DNA of 64,000 nucleotides from contig JAEZQX010000559.1 in assembly GCA_023441105.1 (NCBI GenBank), positions 1-64,000 on the forward strand, read 5' to 3'. Shown piece after piece: positions 34,549 through 43,982 of the stretch. Made by a program: the position numbers and the translations under genes. Origin of the DNA: Pseudomonadota bacterium. Lineage in GTDB: Bacteria > Pseudomonadota > Gammaproteobacteria > Burkholderiales > Burkholderiaceae. The first letter of the stretch is position 1; every line of letters begins with the position of its first letter. Below the pieces are notes generated by a model. It did no database searches, was not told where the DNA came from, and saw nothing but the letters and a program-made list of their open reading frames with translations.

Positions 34549-35964
34549 GTGGCAAATTCGAAGGCGCCCCTGCTGGAGGGGGCGACGCGCGACCTCGCGA
34601 CGTTCGGCGCAAGCCTGCGGTTCGAGCAGATCGACCCGCGCGCCGTGGAGCGCATCAAGTTGAGCATCCTGGACAGCCTCGGGTGCTGCCTGTTCGGGGC
34701 GACGCTCCCATGGACACGCAAGGTCGCGGCGCTGGCGGAGCATGAGGGCGCATCGCCGGCCGCCTCGCTGATCGGCATGGGCAGGCGCAGCTCGTCGTCG
34801 CTCGCCGTGCTGGTCAACAGCACCGGTGGCCATGCCTTCGAGCTGGACGACATCCACAAGGAGTCGATCGTGCACGCCGGCTCCATCGCCACGCCGATCG
34901 CACTGGCGCTGGCCGAGGAAGCGGGCAAGGGCAGCGGCAAGGACCTGATCACCGCGATGATCGCCGGCTACGAGGTCGGGCATCGGGTAGGTAGCGCGGC
35001 CACCATGAGCCTGTTCTTCCGGGGGTTCCATCCGCAGGGCACATCGGGTGTCTTCGTTGCGGCGGCCACCGCCGCGCGAATGCTCGGCCTCGACGCCACG
35101 CAGTTCCTGCACGCGCTGGGCATCGCCGGCTCGCAGGCGGGCGGCTTGATGGCGGCGCAGGAGGGCGCGATGGTGAAGCGCTTCCACAGCGGCCGCGCCG
35201 CGCAGAGCGGCATCTACTCGGCGCGCCTGGCTGCTTCCGGCTTCACCGGCATCACCGATGTGCTGGAGGCGGCGTACGGCGGCTATCTCAGCAGCTACTC
35301 GGACAAGCCGAACGCGGCGCGGCTTACGGAAGGCCTCGGCGAGCGCTGGGAGACGCTCGCCGTCGGCTACAAGCCCCACGCCAGCGTCACCAGCATCCAC
35401 AGCGCCCAGGACGGGCTGCTCGCCATCCTCCGCGAGAACGCCCTGACGGCAGACGACATCGCGCAGGTGGAAGCGGGGCTCAGCCCGATGACCCACGTCC
35501 ACTGTGCCTGGGAATACAAGGCGCAGGGCGTGACGGCCGCGCAGATGAACCTGTACTACGGCCTGGCCATGATCGCACTGGATGGCGTCGCCTTCACGGA
35601 GCAGTTCCAGGAGAGCCGCCTCGCCGAGCCCCGCACCCTGGACCTGATCAAGCGGATGAGTGCCCACGTCGACAAGGAGATCGAGGCGATGGGCGCGGCG
35701 TTTCGCCATGCCTCGCGCATCCGGCTCAAGACCCGGGACGGCCGGCAGTTCGAGAAGTTGACCCTGCATCGCCGCGGCAGCCCGGAGAACCCGCTGGCGC
35801 CGCAGGAGATCGTGGACAAGTTCTACAACGTGGTTGCGCCGTGCATGCAGCGCGCGGACGCGCAGCGGATCGTTGCGCTGGTGGATCGGCTGGAGGACCT
35901 GCGCGATCTGCGGGAGCTGACCGCGGCGGTGGCCGCGCCGGTGCGCCTGCCCTCCGAGTCCTGA
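34549..35964 (+). CDS. MmgE/PrpD family protein (copy 1)
   Basis: The 471-residue product begins at a GTG eight bases after GAGGAG. It shows MmgE/PrpD features: LSILDSLGCCLFGATLPW, GHAFELDDIHKESIVHAG (the conserved D-D-x-H/K-type block), GYEVGHRVGS and a C-terminal domain with NPLAPQEIVDKF. The family includes 2-methylcitrate dehydratase, cis-aconitate decarboxylase and iminodisuccinate epimerase, so it probably acts on a di- or tricarboxylate. It is the first of four copies in 10 kb and lies directly downstream of the LysR promoter region. Confidence 0.88.
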   Translation: MANSKAPLLEGATRDLATFGASLRFEQIDPRAVERIKLSILDSLGCCLFGATLPWTRKVAALAEHEGASPAASLIGMGRRSSSSLAVLVNSTGGHAFELDDIHKESIVHAGSIATPIALALAEEAGKGSGKDLITAMIAGYEVGHRVGSAATMSLFFRGFHPQGTSGVFVAAATAARMLGLDATQFLHALGIAGSQAGGLMAAQEGAMVKRFHSGRAAQSGIYSARLAASGFTGITDVLEAAYGGYLSSYSDKPNAARLTEGLGERWETLAVGYKPHASVTSIHSAQDGLLAILRENALTADDIAQVEAGLSPMTHVHCAWEYKAQGVTAAQMNLYYGLAMIALDGVAFTEQFQESRLAEPRTLDLIKRMSAHVDKEIEAMGAAFRHASRIRLKTRDGRQFEKLTLHRRGSPENPLAPQEIVDKFYNVVAPCMQRADAQRIVALVDRLEDLRDLRELTAAVAAPVRLPSES

Positions 35965-36037
35965 CTCAATCCGACCCATCCTCGGCCGGCCTGACCCGCC
36001 CCGACCATTCGTTGCCTCGTCAAGAAGGAAGTATCCA

Positions 36038-37396
36038 GTGAGCGAATCGACCCAGAACACCCTCTCGGAAAAACTGGCAGCGCGCTATGCCGGCATGAAG
36101 TACGACCTGGTTCCCGAAGCGAACCGCAAGGCGGTCAAGCGGCTGCTGATGGATTGGCTCGGCGTGGCGGTCGGCGGCAGCCAGACCGGGAGCGGGCGGA
36201 TCGCGCGTGCCTTCGCCGTCGAGCAGGAAGGCAAGGCACAGGCGCAGGTCGCCGGCGACAAGGCGCGGGTGCCGATGGGCAACGCGGCCTTCGCCAACGC
36301 GATCTCCTCGCACAGCCTCGAGCTCGACGACATCGACGTGCTGGCCCTCTTTCACTTCAGCCCGCCGGTCTATGGCTCGGCGCTGGCCGCGGCCGAAGGT
36401 GTCGGCGCTTCCGGCAAGGAGCTGGTGACCGCGCTGGTGGCCGGCTGCGAGATGATGGAGCGGGCCAGCAAGGCAGTGAATCCGTCGCTGCGCGATCGGG
36501 GCTACCACACGACGCCGACCACGGGCGTGTTCGGTGCCACCGTCGCCGCCGGCAAGCTGCTGGGCCTCGATGCCGGCAAGCTGACTTCCGCGCTCGGCCT
36601 CGCCGGCGCGCAGTCCGCGGGGTTGATGGAGATGTACGGCCCGTCGATGCAGAAGCGCTTCAATCCCGGGCCCACCGCCCGCTCAGGCATCACCAGCGCA
36701 CAGATGGCGAAGCTCGGCTTCACCGGCACGGCCCTGATCTTCGAGGGCGAACGCGGCTGGCTCAAGGCCTACAGCGACCAGCATTCCGTGAAGCCGCTGG
36801 ATGTGACGCCGGGCGAGGACTACAACCTCGACATCGAGTTCAAGCCCTACTCCTGCGCCCGTCCGATCCACAACGCGATCGACTGCGCGCTGGAAATCCG
36901 CAAGCAGGCCGGCTTCGACGCCGCGAAGGTGAAGTCGATCCGGATCGAGCGCCACCCGTCCTGGTCCAAGTATCACCGCAACGCCGCGCCGACCACCTAC
37001 CACGAGGCGCAAGTGTCGCTGCCGTTCTCGACGGCCATCGCCATGCTGGAAGGCAAGGCGCTGCTCGAGCAGTACTCCGACCAGAACATCAGGAACGCAG
37101 AGGTGCAGCGCCTCGCGCGGCTGGCGACCTTCGAGACGGTGGACGACCTGCCGCGCGGGGTATCGGTGCGCATCACCGCCACCCAGGAGGATGGCCGCGA
37201 GTTCGTCTCGCAGGTCGACTATCCGAAGGGCTCGATCCAGAACCCGATGAGCGACGACGAGCTGCGCAGCAAGTTCATGAGCCTGGCAGCGCCTGTCCTC
37301 GGCGAGGCGCAGGCCGCCGAGCTTGCCGACAAGGCGATGAATGTCGAGCAGATCGGCAACGTCGCCGACCTGATGAAGCTGACCGTGGCGCGATGA
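36038..37396 (+). CDS. MmgE/PrpD family protein (copy 2)
   Basis: The 452-residue product has RLLMDWLGVAVGGSQTGSG near the N-terminus, SLELDDIDVLALFHFSPPVY as the active-site block, and NPMSDDELRSKFMSLA near the C-terminus. Unlike copy 1 it lacks the HK-x-S stretch after the DD pair and has FHFSPP instead, so substrate preference probably differs. It starts at GTG 36038 after an AAGGAAG sequence, 73 bases downstream of copy 1. The stop codon overlaps the metallo-hydrolase gene (ATGA), so the two are translationally coupled. Confidence 0.88.
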   Translation: MSESTQNTLSEKLAARYAGMKYDLVPEANRKAVKRLLMDWLGVAVGGSQTGSGRIARAFAVEQEGKAQAQVAGDKARVPMGNAAFANAISSHSLELDDIDVLALFHFSPPVYGSALAAAEGVGASGKELVTALVAGCEMMERASKAVNPSLRDRGYHTTPTTGVFGATVAAGKLLGLDAGKLTSALGLAGAQSAGLMEMYGPSMQKRFNPGPTARSGITSAQMAKLGFTGTALIFEGERGWLKAYSDQHSVKPLDVTPGEDYNLDIEFKPYSCARPIHNAIDCALEIRKQAGFDAAKVKSIRIERHPSWSKYHRNAAPTTYHEAQVSLPFSTAIAMLEGKALLEQYSDQNIRNAEVQRLARLATFETVDDLPRGVSVRITATQEDGREFVSQVDYPKGSIQNPMSDDELRSKFMSLAAPVLGEAQAAELADKAMNVEQIGNVADLMKLTVAR

Positions 37397-38223
37397 GCAC
37401 GGCGCAAAGCTCGGGAACGGGCCTGCCAACCTACGAAGTGCTGGCCGTCAAGTATGCGACGCGGCCGGCCCGGCGGGCGGACCTGTTCATCGGCGGCGAT
37501 CCGCATGATGCGGACGCTGCCATGGACTACTACCTCTGGGTCGTGCGCGGCCGCAATCCCGAACGGCTCTTCATCGTGGATACCGGCTTCAACGAAGACA
37601 TGGCCGCCAAGCGCGGCAGGACGCTGCTGCGGCGGCCGGCGCAGGCCTTGAAGCTGGTCGGGGTGGATCCCGATGCCGTCGAGCAGGTGGTGATCACCCA
37701 TCTGCACAACGACCATGTGGGTGCCTTCGATTCCTTCCCGAACGCGGTCTTCCACCTCCAGGACGACGAGATGGATTTCGCGACCGGACGCTACATGTGC
37801 CACGAGCGGCTGCGCAAACCCTATGAGCCGGATCATGTGGTCGGCCTGGTGAGGCTGGTCTTCCGCAATCGGGTGGTCTTCCACGACGGCGACGAGGAGC
37901 TCGCGCCCGGCCTGAGCGTGCATCGCATCGGCGGCCATTCGATGGGCCTGCAGGCGGTGCGGGTGCATACGAAACGCGGCTGGGTGGTGGTGGCCTCCGA
38001 CGCAAGCCACTACTACGAGCACTTCGAGCAGGGCCGGGCGTTTCCCGTGGTGTTCCACGTGGGGGACCTGCTCCAGGGCTACGGCAAGCTCGCGAAGCTG
38101 GCCGACTCGCCGCGCCACATCGTCCCCGGGCACGATCCGCTGGTCATGGATCGCTATCCGCCGCCGACCGAGGCATTGCGCGGCGTGGCTGTAAGGCTGG
38201 ATGCCGAGCCGACCCATACCTGA
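37393..38223 (+). CDS. Metallo-beta-lactamase-fold hydrolase, AHL-lactonase-like (copy A)
   Basis: The 276-residue product has the zinc motif HLHNDH (His103-x-His105-x-Asp107-His108) in VVITHLHNDHVGAFDSFP, the C-terminal ligand His in HIVPGHDPLVM, and the GGHSMGLQAVRV strand. It is similar to N-acyl-homoserine lactonase-family proteins, but these are also common in catabolic operons as lactonases or thioester hydrolases. It starts at an ATG overlapping the stop of MmgE/PrpD copy 2. It closely resembles the hydrolase at 41666-42502, with active-site residues at the same positions. Quorum quenching is possible but unlikely given this context. Confidence 0.88.
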   Translation: MSTAQSSGTGLPTYEVLAVKYATRPARRADLFIGGDPHDADAAMDYYLWVVRGRNPERLFIVDTGFNEDMAAKRGRTLLRRPAQALKLVGVDPDAVEQVVITHLHNDHVGAFDSFPNAVFHLQDDEMDFATGRYMCHERLRKPYEPDHVVGLVRLVFRNRVVFHDGDEELAPGLSVHRIGGHSMGLQAVRVHTKRGWVVVASDASHYYEHFEQGRAFPVVFHVGDLLQGYGKLAKLADSPRHIVPGHDPLVMDRYPPPTEALRGVAVRLDAEPTHT

Positions 38224-38332
38224 CCGGACGGCCGAGGCCGCGCAACCTGACCAGCGCTGACCGGACCGGACGAGACCGACAAGATCCACCGCCACCTGGC
38301 ACGTCGACCTGCAATCGAAACGAGGAGACATC

Positions 38333-39301
38333 ATGAAGAAACTGCTTGCCGCACTGTGTTGCGCCGTCCTGCCTGTCGTCCTGCCTGGCGCTGCGCTGGC
38401 CGACGATTTCCCGTCACGGCCCATCAAGCTGGTGGTCGGCTTCCCGCCGGGCGGCTCGAATGACGTCGTGGCCCGCATCATCGCGCCGAAGATGGCCGAG
38501 CTGCTGAAGCAGCCGGTGGTGGTGGAGAACCGGCCCGGCGCCAATGCCACGCTCGGCACCGGCCAGGTCGCGCGTGCGGAGCCCGACGGCTACACGATCA
38601 CGCTCGGCAGCCTCAGCCCGCTGGTGATCGCCCTGGCCACCTACGACAACCTGCCGTACGACACCGCCAAGGACTTCCAGCCGATCAACACCGTCGCCCT
38701 GACGCCGGAGGTGATCGCGGTGCATCCGTCGGTCGAGGTCAAGACGTTGCCGGAGCTGGTGGCGCTGTCGAAGACCAGGCAGGTGAGCCTGTCGTCCTCC
38801 GGCAATGGCGGACTGCCGCACCTGGCCATCGAGCTGCTCAAGAAGGTTTCGGGCGGCAACTTCCTGCACGTGCCCTACAAGGGCGCCGGCCCGGCGGTGG
38901 TGGATGCGATGGGCGGCCACGTCAACGGCGTGATCATGGACCTGCCGGCGCTCGCCACGCAGGTGAAGGGCGGCAAGCTGCGCGCCATCGCCATCACCAA
39001 CGACGAGCGCACGCCGGTCCTGCCGGAGGTGCCGACCTCGGGTGAACAGGGCCTCAAGGGGGTGCAGGCTGTCAACTGGTTCGCCCTGATGGCGCCCGCC
39101 AAGACGCCGGCTGCCGTTGTCGCCAAGCTGAACGAGGCCTTGGTGAAGGTCTGCGCGCTGCCGGAAGTGAAGGAAGAGTTCACGCGCTCGGGCGTTTCCG
39201 CGTTCAACCAGGCTTCTCCGGACGCGTTCCGCAAGTTCCTCGGCGAGGAGATCGATCGCTGGGGGTCGATTGCGCGCGAAGCCGGCGCCAAGGCCAACTG
39301 A
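38333..39301 (+). CDS. Bug/TctC-type substrate-binding protein
   Basis: The 322-residue product has a Sec signal (KKLLAALCCAVLPVVLPGAA, ending ALAD), PIKLVVGFPPGGSNDVVARI, VVVENRPGANATLGTGQ, and HVPYKGAGPAVVDAMGG. It is a standard Bug receptor. ATG 38333 follows GAGGAGA with six bases spacing. It is 110 bases after hydrolase copy A and 14 before another Bug gene, giving tandem receptors of the same family. The two may bind different acids or forms of the same acid. Confidence 0.9.
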   Translation: MKKLLAALCCAVLPVVLPGAALADDFPSRPIKLVVGFPPGGSNDVVARIIAPKMAELLKQPVVVENRPGANATLGTGQVARAEPDGYTITLGSLSPLVIALATYDNLPYDTAKDFQPINTVALTPEVIAVHPSVEVKTLPELVALSKTRQVSLSSSGNGGLPHLAIELLKKVSGGNFLHVPYKGAGPAVVDAMGGHVNGVIMDLPALATQVKGGKLRAIAITNDERTPVLPEVPTSGEQGLKGVQAVNWFALMAPAKTPAAVVAKLNEALVKVCALPEVKEEFTRSGVSAFNQASPDAFRKFLGEEIDRWGSIAREAGAKAN

Positions 39302-39314
39302 GGACGCGATCGAC

Positions 39315-40283
39315 ATGAAGAAGCTGTTGCGCCTTGCCGCCGCGCTGCTGACCGCGGCGGTCTGCCAGGCTGGCCTTGCCGACGCCTTCCCTTCCAAGCC
39401 GGTGAGGCTCATCGTGCCGTTCCCCCCGGGCGGAGGCACCGACATCCTCGCGCGCCCGATCGCCCAGAAGCTGTCCGAGCGCTGGGGGCAGCCGGTGATC
39501 GTGGACAACCGCGGCGGCGCAGGCGGCAACATCGGCACCCGGGCTGCCGCGGAGGCGGATCCGGACGGCTACACCATCATCCTCGGCGTGCTCGGCACGC
39601 ATGCGGTCAACCAGAGCCTGTACGCCAACGCCGGCTTCGACTCCACCAAGGACTTCGCGGCCATCACGATGGTGGCCAACACCCCCAACATCGTGGTGGT
39701 TCATCCGGACGTGCCGGTCAAGACGATCGGCGAGCTGGTCGCCTACGCCAAGGCCAATCCCGGCAAGCTCAACTATGCCACCCCCGGAAACGGCACGCCG
39801 TCGCACCTGGCCACCGAGATCTTCAAGAGCATGACCGGCACCGAGCTCACCCACATCCCGTACAAGGGAAGCGGCCCAGCGTTGACCGACATGCTGGGCG
39901 GGCAGACGCAGGTCTGGATTGCGAACGCGCCGGTGGTGCTGCCGCACATCAAGACGGGCAAGCTGCGCGCGCTTGCCACGACCAGCGAGAAGCGGCCCGC
40001 CATCGCGGCGGATGTGCCGACGCTGGCCGAGAGCGTGGCGCCGGGCTACGAGGCGGACACCTGGTACGGGATGTTCGCGCCGGCGAAGACTCCCCAGCCG
40101 ATCCTCGACAAGCTCCACCAGGACATCGTGGCGATCATCACGTCGCCGGAGATCCGCGAAGCTTTCGCCGCGCAGGGTGCCGAGGTGGTCGGCAACAGCT
40201 CGGCCGAATTCACCCGCAAGCTGCATGCGGACGTGGCCAAGTGGCGCAAGGTCATTGCCGACATCAAGTTGCGCATCGAGTAG
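39315..40283 (+). CDS. Bug/TctC-type substrate-binding protein
   Basis: The 322-residue product has a Sec signal (MKKLLRLAAALLTAAVCQAG, ending LAD), then VRLIVPFPPGGGTDILARP, VIVDNRGGAGGNIGTRA and HIPYKGSGPALTDMLGGQTQ. It begins 14 bases after the previous Bug gene, so the pair is cotranscribed. The two are clearly paralogous but differ through much of the ligand-binding cleft (GFPPGGSND versus PFPPGGGTD). The frame is open into the previous gene from 39270, but the signal peptide fixes the start at 39315. Confidence 0.9.
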   Translation: MKKLLRLAAALLTAAVCQAGLADAFPSKPVRLIVPFPPGGGTDILARPIAQKLSERWGQPVIVDNRGGAGGNIGTRAAAEADPDGYTIILGVLGTHAVNQSLYANAGFDSTKDFAAITMVANTPNIVVVHPDVPVKTIGELVAYAKANPGKLNYATPGNGTPSHLATEIFKSMTGTELTHIPYKGSGPALTDMLGGQTQVWIANAPVVLPHIKTGKLRALATTSEKRPAIAADVPTLAESVAPGYEADTWYGMFAPAKTPQPILDKLHQDIVAIITSPEIREAFAAQGAEVVGNSSAEFTRKLHADVAKWRKVIADIKLRIE

Positions 40284-40299
40284 CGAAGGAGGACAGGCA

Positions 40300-41634
40300 G
40301 TGCTGGCCGAAGAGCTTGGCAGGTTCGTCGCGACATTGCGACCGGGCGCCGTGCCGGCGGCGGTGACGCAGGCGGCCGTGCTGCGCGTGCTGGATGTCAT
40401 CGGGGCGGCGCTGGCGGGCGTGCATCGGGGCAGCCATCGCCCGGTCATGGCGCTGCTCGAATCGCGCGGCGCGATTCCCATCTGGGGCGAGCGCAACAGC
40501 TCGTCGCCTCGGGAGGCGGCGCTGGTCAACAGCTTCTCCGCCCATTCCACCTATCTCGAGGACGGCTCGCGATTCACCGGCGGACACCCGTCGTCGGTGG
40601 TGGTGCCGGCGGCATTGGCGGTGGCACAGGTGCAGCGCCGCTCGGGTGCCGACCTCGTGGCGGCGATTGTCGCCGGCTACGAGGTATTCCTGCGGCTGGG
40701 CCGGGCGATCTACCCCTCCACGGTGGTGCGCGGGTTCCAGAGCACCGCCGTGCTGGGCGCAGTCTCTGCGGCCGCGGCCTGTGCCAGCCTCCTCCGGTTG
40801 CCGCCGGATCGGGCCGGACATGCGATCGGCATCGGCGCGACCCTCGGGATCGGGCTCAAGGAGGCGCTCAAGAGCTCCGCGAGCCAGCCGATCCAGGTCG
40901 GACGCAGTTGCGAGGCCGGCATCGTCGCTGCCCTGCTGGCGCAGGGTGGTCTCGACGGCGCGCCGGCGATCATCGAGAAGGGCTTCCTGCCCGCGTTCTC
41001 GCAGGACGGCGATGCGGACGGAATCCTTGCCGGGCTGGGAAGCGACTTCCGGATCTTCGAGACCTATCTCAAGCGGCATGCGGGCTGCCGCGGCAATCAT
41101 GCGCCACTCGACGCCGCCCTGGCGCTAGCCGCGGAGCAGGCGATCAGCCCCGGGGAGATCGCGCAGGTCGACGTCTTCGTGGACCGGGTGACCCTTGCCG
41201 CAGCGATCGAGCCGCCCGCCAACGGCGAGCAGGCGCAGTTCAGCATCGGCTTCTCGGTGGCCGTCGCGCTCCTGGACGGCAATGCGCTGATCTTCCAGTA
41301 CACAAACGAGCGCCTGGCCGATCCTGCCGTCAGGTCGCTGATGCAGCGGATCCGGGTGTTGGCGGATCCGGCGCTCGATGAAGGCTACCCGCAGCGGCGG
41401 GCGGCGCGAGTGGATATCCAGCTGCACGGCGGCAGAAGGATGAGCCATGCGGTGGACAACGCCCGCGGCGAGCCGGAGTGGCCGCTGACTGCCGACGAGA
41501 TCAGGACGAAGTTCCTGACGCTCGCCGGCCCGCGGCTCGGCCCGCGCGCCGCCGAGCTGGCCGATGGGGTGATGGCGCTCGATCGGCTGGACGATGCAGC
41601 GGGACTCGCGCCGCTGCTCGGCCCGGCCACGTGA
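40300..41634 (+). CDS. MmgE/PrpD family protein (copy 3)
   Basis: The 444-residue product begins at GTG 40300 after AGGAGG-type sequence (GAAGGAGGACAG). It contains VLRVLDVIGAALAGVHRGSH, a shortened active-site block FSAHSTYLEDGSRFTGGHPS (the DD pair is replaced by ED), RHAGCRGNHAPLDAALAL and WPLTADEIRTKFLTLAG. The substitution at the DD block and the CRGNH stretch distinguish it from the other copies, so it may have drifted in function. It lies 16 bases after the Bug gene and 31 before hydrolase copy B, in one operon. Confidence 0.85.
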   Translation: MLAEELGRFVATLRPGAVPAAVTQAAVLRVLDVIGAALAGVHRGSHRPVMALLESRGAIPIWGERNSSSPREAALVNSFSAHSTYLEDGSRFTGGHPSSVVVPAALAVAQVQRRSGADLVAAIVAGYEVFLRLGRAIYPSTVVRGFQSTAVLGAVSAAAACASLLRLPPDRAGHAIGIGATLGIGLKEALKSSASQPIQVGRSCEAGIVAALLAQGGLDGAPAIIEKGFLPAFSQDGDADGILAGLGSDFRIFETYLKRHAGCRGNHAPLDAALALAAEQAISPGEIAQVDVFVDRVTLAAAIEPPANGEQAQFSIGFSVAVALLDGNALIFQYTNERLADPAVRSLMQRIRVLADPALDEGYPQRRAARVDIQLHGGRRMSHAVDNARGEPEWPLTADEIRTKFLTLAGPRLGPRAAELADGVMALDRLDDAAGLAPLLGPAT

Positions 41635-41665
41635 CCCCGATCCCGAGCCCATCCCCTGCGCCGAA

Positions 41666-42502
41666 ATGGGCGGAACCGAAACCGAGATCCACGGAATGAC
41701 CCTGCCGCAATACGAACTCTTCGCCATCCGCTACGCGACCCGCGACGCGAAGCGCAGCGCCAATTTCCTCGGCGGCGATCCGCACGATGCGCCGATGCCG
41801 ATGGACTACTACGTCTGGGTCGCGCGCACCCGGGAGCGTACCTTCGTGATCGATACCGGCTTCACGCGCGAGACCGCCGAGAGGCGCAAGCGCAGCTACC
41901 TGCGTGAGCCGGTCGAAGGCTTGCAGGCGCTCGGCGTCGATCCGCAGCAGGTGGCGGACGTGATCCTGACGCACCTTCACTACGACCACGTCGGCGGGTT
42001 CGCCTCCTTTCCGGCTGCGCGCTTTCATCTGCAGGACGTGGAGATGCGCTTCGCCACCGGCAGGCACATGTGCCACGCCCGCTTCAACCATGGCTACGAC
42101 GTCGAGGATGTTGCCGGGATGGTGCGGCTCGTCTACGGCGACCGCGTCGTCTTCCATCGGCAGGATGCGACGCTGGCCCCAGGCTTGAGCATCCATCTGG
42201 TGGGTGGTCACACCGCCGGCATGCAATGCGTCCGGGTGCATACCCGCCGCGGCTGGGTGGTGCTGGCGTCGGACACCAGCCACTACTACGAGCACTTCGA
42301 GAACGGTCGCTGCTTCGGCACGACCTTCGACGTGGGTGCGGTCCTCGAAGGTTACAACCGCTTGTTCGAGCTCGCGGCCTCGCCGCGACACATCGTGCCC
42401 GGCCACGATCCGCTGGTGATGAAGCGCTATCCGGCGGCGGGCGCCGATCTGGAAGGCGTGGTGGTGCGGCTGGATGCGGAGCCGGTCCCCGGCGATCGAT
42501 GA
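41666..42502 (+). CDS. Metallo-beta-lactamase-fold hydrolase, AHL-lactonase-like (copy B)
   Basis: The 278-residue product has HLHYDH (His103, His105, Asp107, His108) in LTHLHYDHVGGFASFP, GGHTAGMQCVRVHT and HIVPGHDPLVM. Its ligand residues occupy exactly the same positions as in copy A at 37393-38223, and whole blocks (DPHDA, YYEHFE, GHDPLVM) are identical. Both copies follow an MmgE/PrpD gene, pointing to duplication of a two-gene unit. ATG 41666 gives the length match; ATG 41696 is the alternative start. The substrate is probably a lactone or thioester formed by the pathway. Confidence 0.87.
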   Translation: MGGTETEIHGMTLPQYELFAIRYATRDAKRSANFLGGDPHDAPMPMDYYVWVARTRERTFVIDTGFTRETAERRKRSYLREPVEGLQALGVDPQQVADVILTHLHYDHVGGFASFPAARFHLQDVEMRFATGRHMCHARFNHGYDVEDVAGMVRLVYGDRVVFHRQDATLAPGLSIHLVGGHTAGMQCVRVHTRRGWVVLASDTSHYYEHFENGRCFGTTFDVGAVLEGYNRLFELAASPRHIVPGHDPLVMKRYPAAGADLEGVVVRLDAEPVPGDR

Positions 42503-42548
42503 CGGACAGGCACGCGACGGCAAACTAGCACGAGACGGCGGACTACTC

Positions 42549-43982
42549 ATGGACGATCTGAAGGCCTGGAAGGCGCTGGCGCGGGAGCATCGGGGCATCA
42601 CGATGGAGCTGGCTGAATTCGTCGCCTCGATGCGGACGCGACCGCTTCCTGCGCGAACCCGCGAGGTGCTGCGCGAGGCGCTGGTCGATGCCATCGGCTG
42701 TGGCCTCTACGGCTTGACCACCGACTGGGCACGCATCATCCACCGCTTCGCGCGGGGGCAGGGCGGGCCGGCGGAGTCCGCGCTCTGGTGCGGCGGCGGG
42801 CGCGTCGCCGCGGCGCAGGCCGCGATGGCCGCCGGTACTGCCATCCACAGCTTCGACTTCGACGACCACAGCCGGGCCAAGATCCATCCCGGCGCCGTGG
42901 TGGTGCCGGTGGTGCTCGCGCTTGGAGAGCGCTGCGATGCACCGGGCGACGTCCTGCTGGCCGCCATGGCGGCCGGCTACGAGACGATGAATCGGGTCAG
43001 CCAGGCGGCCAACCCAGGCCGCGCCCGCATGCGCGGCTGGCATCTCACGGGTACCTGCGGCACGTTCGCGGCCGCTGCAGCGGCAAGCGTCATCCTCGGA
43101 CTGGATGCGGCAACCACCGCCAGTGCCTTCGGCCTTGCCGGCACGCAGTCCGCGGGACTGTGGGCCTTCACCGCCGACGCGGCAATGAGCAAGCGGATGC
43201 ATCCGGGGAAGGCGGCGCGCGACGGGCTCAACGCTGCCATCCTCGCGGCCGATGGATTTGAGGGGCCGCGATACATCCTGGAGGCCGAGGACGGCAGCTT
43301 CCTGTTCACCATGTCGGATGCGCCTCGGCCCTGGATGATCACCGAGGGGCTCGGCGGCCGCTGGCACAGCGACGAAACCTGCTTCAAGCCGCATTCGTGC
43401 TGCGGCAGCAACCACGCCTGCGTCGACGCGGCGATCGAGCTGGCTGGACAGGAGCATCCGGCTATCGGCGACATCCGGCGGATCGTCGCCGGCGTCGCCG
43501 ATGTCGTGCGGACCCAGACCGGCTTCGATTACCGGGCGGACTCGGTCCTGAACGCCCAGATGAGCCTGCAGTACAACGTGGCGGTGGCATTGCACGATCG
43601 GCAGGCCTACCTGGAACAGTTCACGCCGCAGCGGACCGTCGACCGTGCCGTGTGCGAAACCGCGCGCCGGGTCGAGATCGAGGTCGATCCGGAGATCGAC
43701 CACGCGTATCCGGAGATCTATGGCGGGCGCCTCACGCTCGAGCTGAAGGACGGGCGGCGCCTGTCGAAGCGGATCGACTACTCGCGCGGCATGCCGGAGA
43801 ACCCGATGTCTGGCGAGGAGATCGCGCGCAAGTTCGAATCGCTGGCCACGGCCGCCGTCGGTCGCCAGCGGGGCAGGGAGATTCTCGCCTGCGCCCGCGG
43901 GCTGTTCGAGGCGCCGTCGGCCAGGCAGCTGGCGGGGCTGCTCGCCGACGCCCCTCTCGTCGAAGGAGCTACCTCATGCTGA
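42549..43982 (+). CDS. MmgE/PrpD family protein (copy 4)
   Basis: The 477-residue product contains LREALVDAIGCGLYGLTTDW, the active-site block AIHSFDFDDHSRAKIHPGAV with the conserved DD-H, AGYETMNRVSQAANPG and NPMSGEEIARKFESL. It resembles copy 1 most closely in keeping the DD-H-x-K block. It starts at ATG 42549, 47 bases after hydrolase copy B. Its stop overlaps the oxidoreductase gene by seven bases, so synthesis of both is coupled. Probable role: dehydration, decarboxylation or epimerisation of a carboxylic acid. Confidence 0.87.
   Translation: MDDLKAWKALAREHRGITMELAEFVASMRTRPLPARTREVLREALVDAIGCGLYGLTTDWARIIHRFARGQGGPAESALWCGGGRVAAAQAAMAAGTAIHSFDFDDHSRAKIHPGAVVVPVVLALGERCDAPGDVLLAAMAAGYETMNRVSQAANPGRARMRGWHLTGTCGTFAAAAAASVILGLDAATTASAFGLAGTQSAGLWAFTADAAMSKRMHPGKAARDGLNAAILAADGFEGPRYILEAEDGSFLFTMSDAPRPWMITEGLGGRWHSDETCFKPHSCCGSNHACVDAAIELAGQEHPAIGDIRRIVAGVADVVRTQTGFDYRADSVLNAQMSLQYNVAVALHDRQAYLEQFTPQRTVDRAVCETARRVEIEVDPEIDHAYPEIYGGRLTLELKDGRRLSKRIDYSRGMPENPMSGEEIARKFESLATAAVGRQRGREILACARGLFEAPSARQLAGLLADAPLVEGATSC

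Noticed and set aside
37393..38223. Quorum-quenching AHL lactonase as the definite role of the metallo-hydrolases
   Set aside because: The fold matches, but both copies are embedded in carboxylic-acid operons, so a catabolic role is more likely.
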